Assembly: GCA_964651325.1 (NCBI GenBank)
Contig: CAZYXP010000193.1
Span: forward strand, 1 to 6,781
Source: JADFOB01 sp964651325
GTDB taxonomy: Bacteria > Planctomycetota > Phycisphaerae > UBA1845
Reading direction: 5' to 3'
DNA: 6,781 bases
Shown: piece after piece, positions 5,645 through 6,781 of the stretch
Position numbering within the stretch: the first letter of the stretch is position 1
Layout: the number at the start of each line of letters is the position of its first letter
Notes under the pieces: model-generated
What the model saw: the letters and a program-made list of their open reading frames with translations, nothing else
What the model was told of the DNA's origin: nothing
The model's database searches: none
Program-made: the position numbers and the translations under genes

Positions 5645-5709
5645 CTCCAGGTCGGCGTACCCTTCCCGCCGGGAATTGAAGAAAGGCCGATACGGTTCAC
5701 GCTCATCCC

Positions 5710-6781
5710 ATGGACGCACCTACCTCTGGGGTTCGAAAACTCCTGCTATCCACTCTGCTGATCGTTTTGATGCTTGGGGGCGGGAGCCTTGTCGCCAAGT
5801 TCCTGTATGACATGCGCGAGGAAGTTCCGCGCCGTGACACGGCTCGGCCTGCACCGACGGTCGTGACCCGGATTTTGGGCCGTCAAACCGTTTCCGAGCA
5901 ATTCACGGGGTATGGAAGCGCACATGCGATACGCGAGACGCAAGTGTCTGCCGAGGTCTCGGGGCGCGTCGTTGAGATCGTCGGCGGTTTTCGTGCCGGG
6001 GCCAACGTGGTCGCGGGGCAGATCCTGATCAGGCTCGACGATCGGGCCTATCTTCAGATTCTGGCGAAGGCGCGGGCGTTGTTGGCCACAACGCAGGCGC
6101 GCGTCGAGGAACTCAAGAACGAATCCGAAAAGCTCGGTGCATTGATGGAAACCGCCCGACGGGAAACCGAGGTCGCCCGGGCCGAGTGGCAGCGCGTCTC
6201 CGATTTGCGGGAGCGAAATCTGGCCGCCAAGAAGGAGTTCGATTTCGCCGACCTTGCGTTGCAGCAAGCGGTGCGCGTCTTTCAAGAGTACGAGCTGCAA
6301 GCGTCCAGGATCGTGCCGCAATCACAGGGTTTGTTGGCGACCAAGCAGGCGCAAATGGCGGATGTGGAGCGAGCCAAGCTCGACCTTGAGCGTTGCGAAG
6401 TCAAAGCGCCCTACACAGGCAAGATGCTACGCCGACCCGTCGAGCAGGGTGACTGGGTAGCCCCCGGACACCTGTTGCTGGTTCTTATGGATTCTTCCCG
6501 CGTCGATATCACATTGCAGCTACCGGCTTCCGCATACGGCCGGGTCGAGCCGGGATCACCATGCCGGCTTTTCTCGGATAGTTTTTCCGATGCCGTGTGG
6601 ATCGGTGCTGTCGCGCGGGTCGGGCCGTCTGTGGACGAGCAAACCCGCACATTTCCCGTGTACATCGAGGTGGACAACGCCAAGCAGGATCAACCCTGCA
6701 TCCCGGGCACGTTCCTGCGCGCGGAGGTGCAAGGCCCCACGCATCCAGACGCGATCGTGGTGCCGCGCGGCTCCATTCGAA
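5710..6781 (+). CDS. RND efflux periplasmic adaptor (HlyD/MFP family), 3' end beyond window
   Basis: 357 codons are present and the frame is still open at the window edge. The product is the membrane-fusion subunit that links an inner-membrane RND pump to an outer-membrane channel. An N-terminal membrane anchor spans about residues 10-32 (LLLSTLLIVLMLGGGSLVA) with no lipobox cysteine. The first half of the barrel-sandwich (lipoyl-like) domain is about 75-118, with VSAEVSGRVVEI (79-90) and AGQILIRLDD (102-111). A Glu/Arg/Ala-rich helical hairpin (about 119-225) docks the outer-membrane channel. The second lipoyl half is RCEVKAPYTG (228-237) and EQGDWVAPGHLLL (245-257), followed by the beta-barrel domain (about 262-345). 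The transporter gene would be expected just downstream, off the window. Substrate cannot be told. The start is fixed by an in-frame TGA at 5677 with no other start codon before the ATG. GAAAGG (5681-5686) is about 23 bases away, too far to act as a normal ribosome binding site. Confidence 0.93.
   Translation, partial: MDAPTSGVRKLLLSTLLIVLMLGGGSLVAKFLYDMREEVPRRDTARPAPTVVTRILGRQTVSEQFTGYGSAHAIRETQVSAEVSGRVVEIVGGFRAGANVVAGQILIRLDDRAYLQILAKARALLATTQARVEELKNESEKLGALMETARRETEVARAEWQRVSDLRERNLAAKKEFDFADLALQQAVRVFQEYELQASRIVPQSQGLLATKQAQMADVERAKLDLERCEVKAPYTGKMLRRPVEQGDWVAPGHLLLVLMDSSRVDITLQLPASAYGRVEPGSPCRLFSDSFSDAVWIGAVARVGPSVDEQTRTFPVYIEVDNAKQDQPCIPGTFLRAEVQGPTHPDAIVVPRGSIR

Larger units (their letters stand above)
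4978..5709. other. Divergent regulatory region between lptD and the RND adaptor gene
   Basis: These 732 bases hold no convincing protein gene. From left to right they carry the leftward lptD leader and promoter (5076-5103), then a G-rich patch (GGGGG, GG, GGG and GG runs at 5203-5224) that could form a two-layer G-quadruplex. A candidate rightward small RNA with its own promoter and terminator follows (5268-5447). After that come a TATAAT box (5528-5533) and two REP-like palindromes (5553-5644). Open frames crossing this region (leftward from 5326, rightward from 5332) run through the promoter or terminator signals and show no domain, signal peptide or membrane segment. Confidence 0.6.

Noticed and set aside
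1..6781. CRISPR array, insertion sequence, transposase, integrase or attachment site
   Set aside because: No regular repeat-spacer pattern, no recombinase-like frame and no long terminal inverted repeats were seen.

Overview
The window is 6.8 kb of GC-rich DNA from a Gram-negative (outer-membrane-bearing) bacterium. The evidence is a large LPS-assembly porin (LptD) and the membrane-fusion subunit of an RND efflux pump. The long Cys-free LptD, the YacP-like NYN protein, the missing Shine-Dalgarno sequences at all four starts and the REP-like GC palindromes fit Planctomycetota or a relative. That placement is an inference: no rRNA or other marker is present.

Layout. Positions 1-247 hold no convincing gene; a plausible promoter (188-216) leads to a 176-residue NYN/YacP-like RNase-fold protein (248-778, +). 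After a 224-base convergent gap comes a glycosyltransferase on the minus strand (1003-1956) that I recognise as the TIGR04348/SenB family, the selenosugar synthase of selenoneine biosynthesis. It lies 96 bases downstream of, and in the same direction as, lptD (2053-4977, -), so the two probably form a transcription unit read lptD then senB. No senA or senC homologue is seen.

The 732-base divergent region 4978-5709 is the most information-rich non-coding part. It holds a near-consensus sigma70 promoter for lptD, reading left. It then holds a candidate small RNA reading right (about 5303-5447), with a TATACT -10 box, two C-rich-loop hairpins and a textbook intrinsic terminator. Next come a perfect TATAAT box that may drive the right-hand gene and two related REP-like palindromes 72 bases apart. 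The right-hand gene (5710 to the window end, +) is a periplasmic adaptor of an RND efflux system, cut off by the window edge after 357 codons.

How the parts relate. lptD and the RND adaptor are both envelope functions, transcribed divergently from a shared regulatory region. The senB-like gene is metabolically unrelated to LptD as far as is known, and its orphan position is one of the two main points of interest. The other is the undescribed candidate sRNA, whose 5' GGGGTGG exactly complements its own terminator loop.
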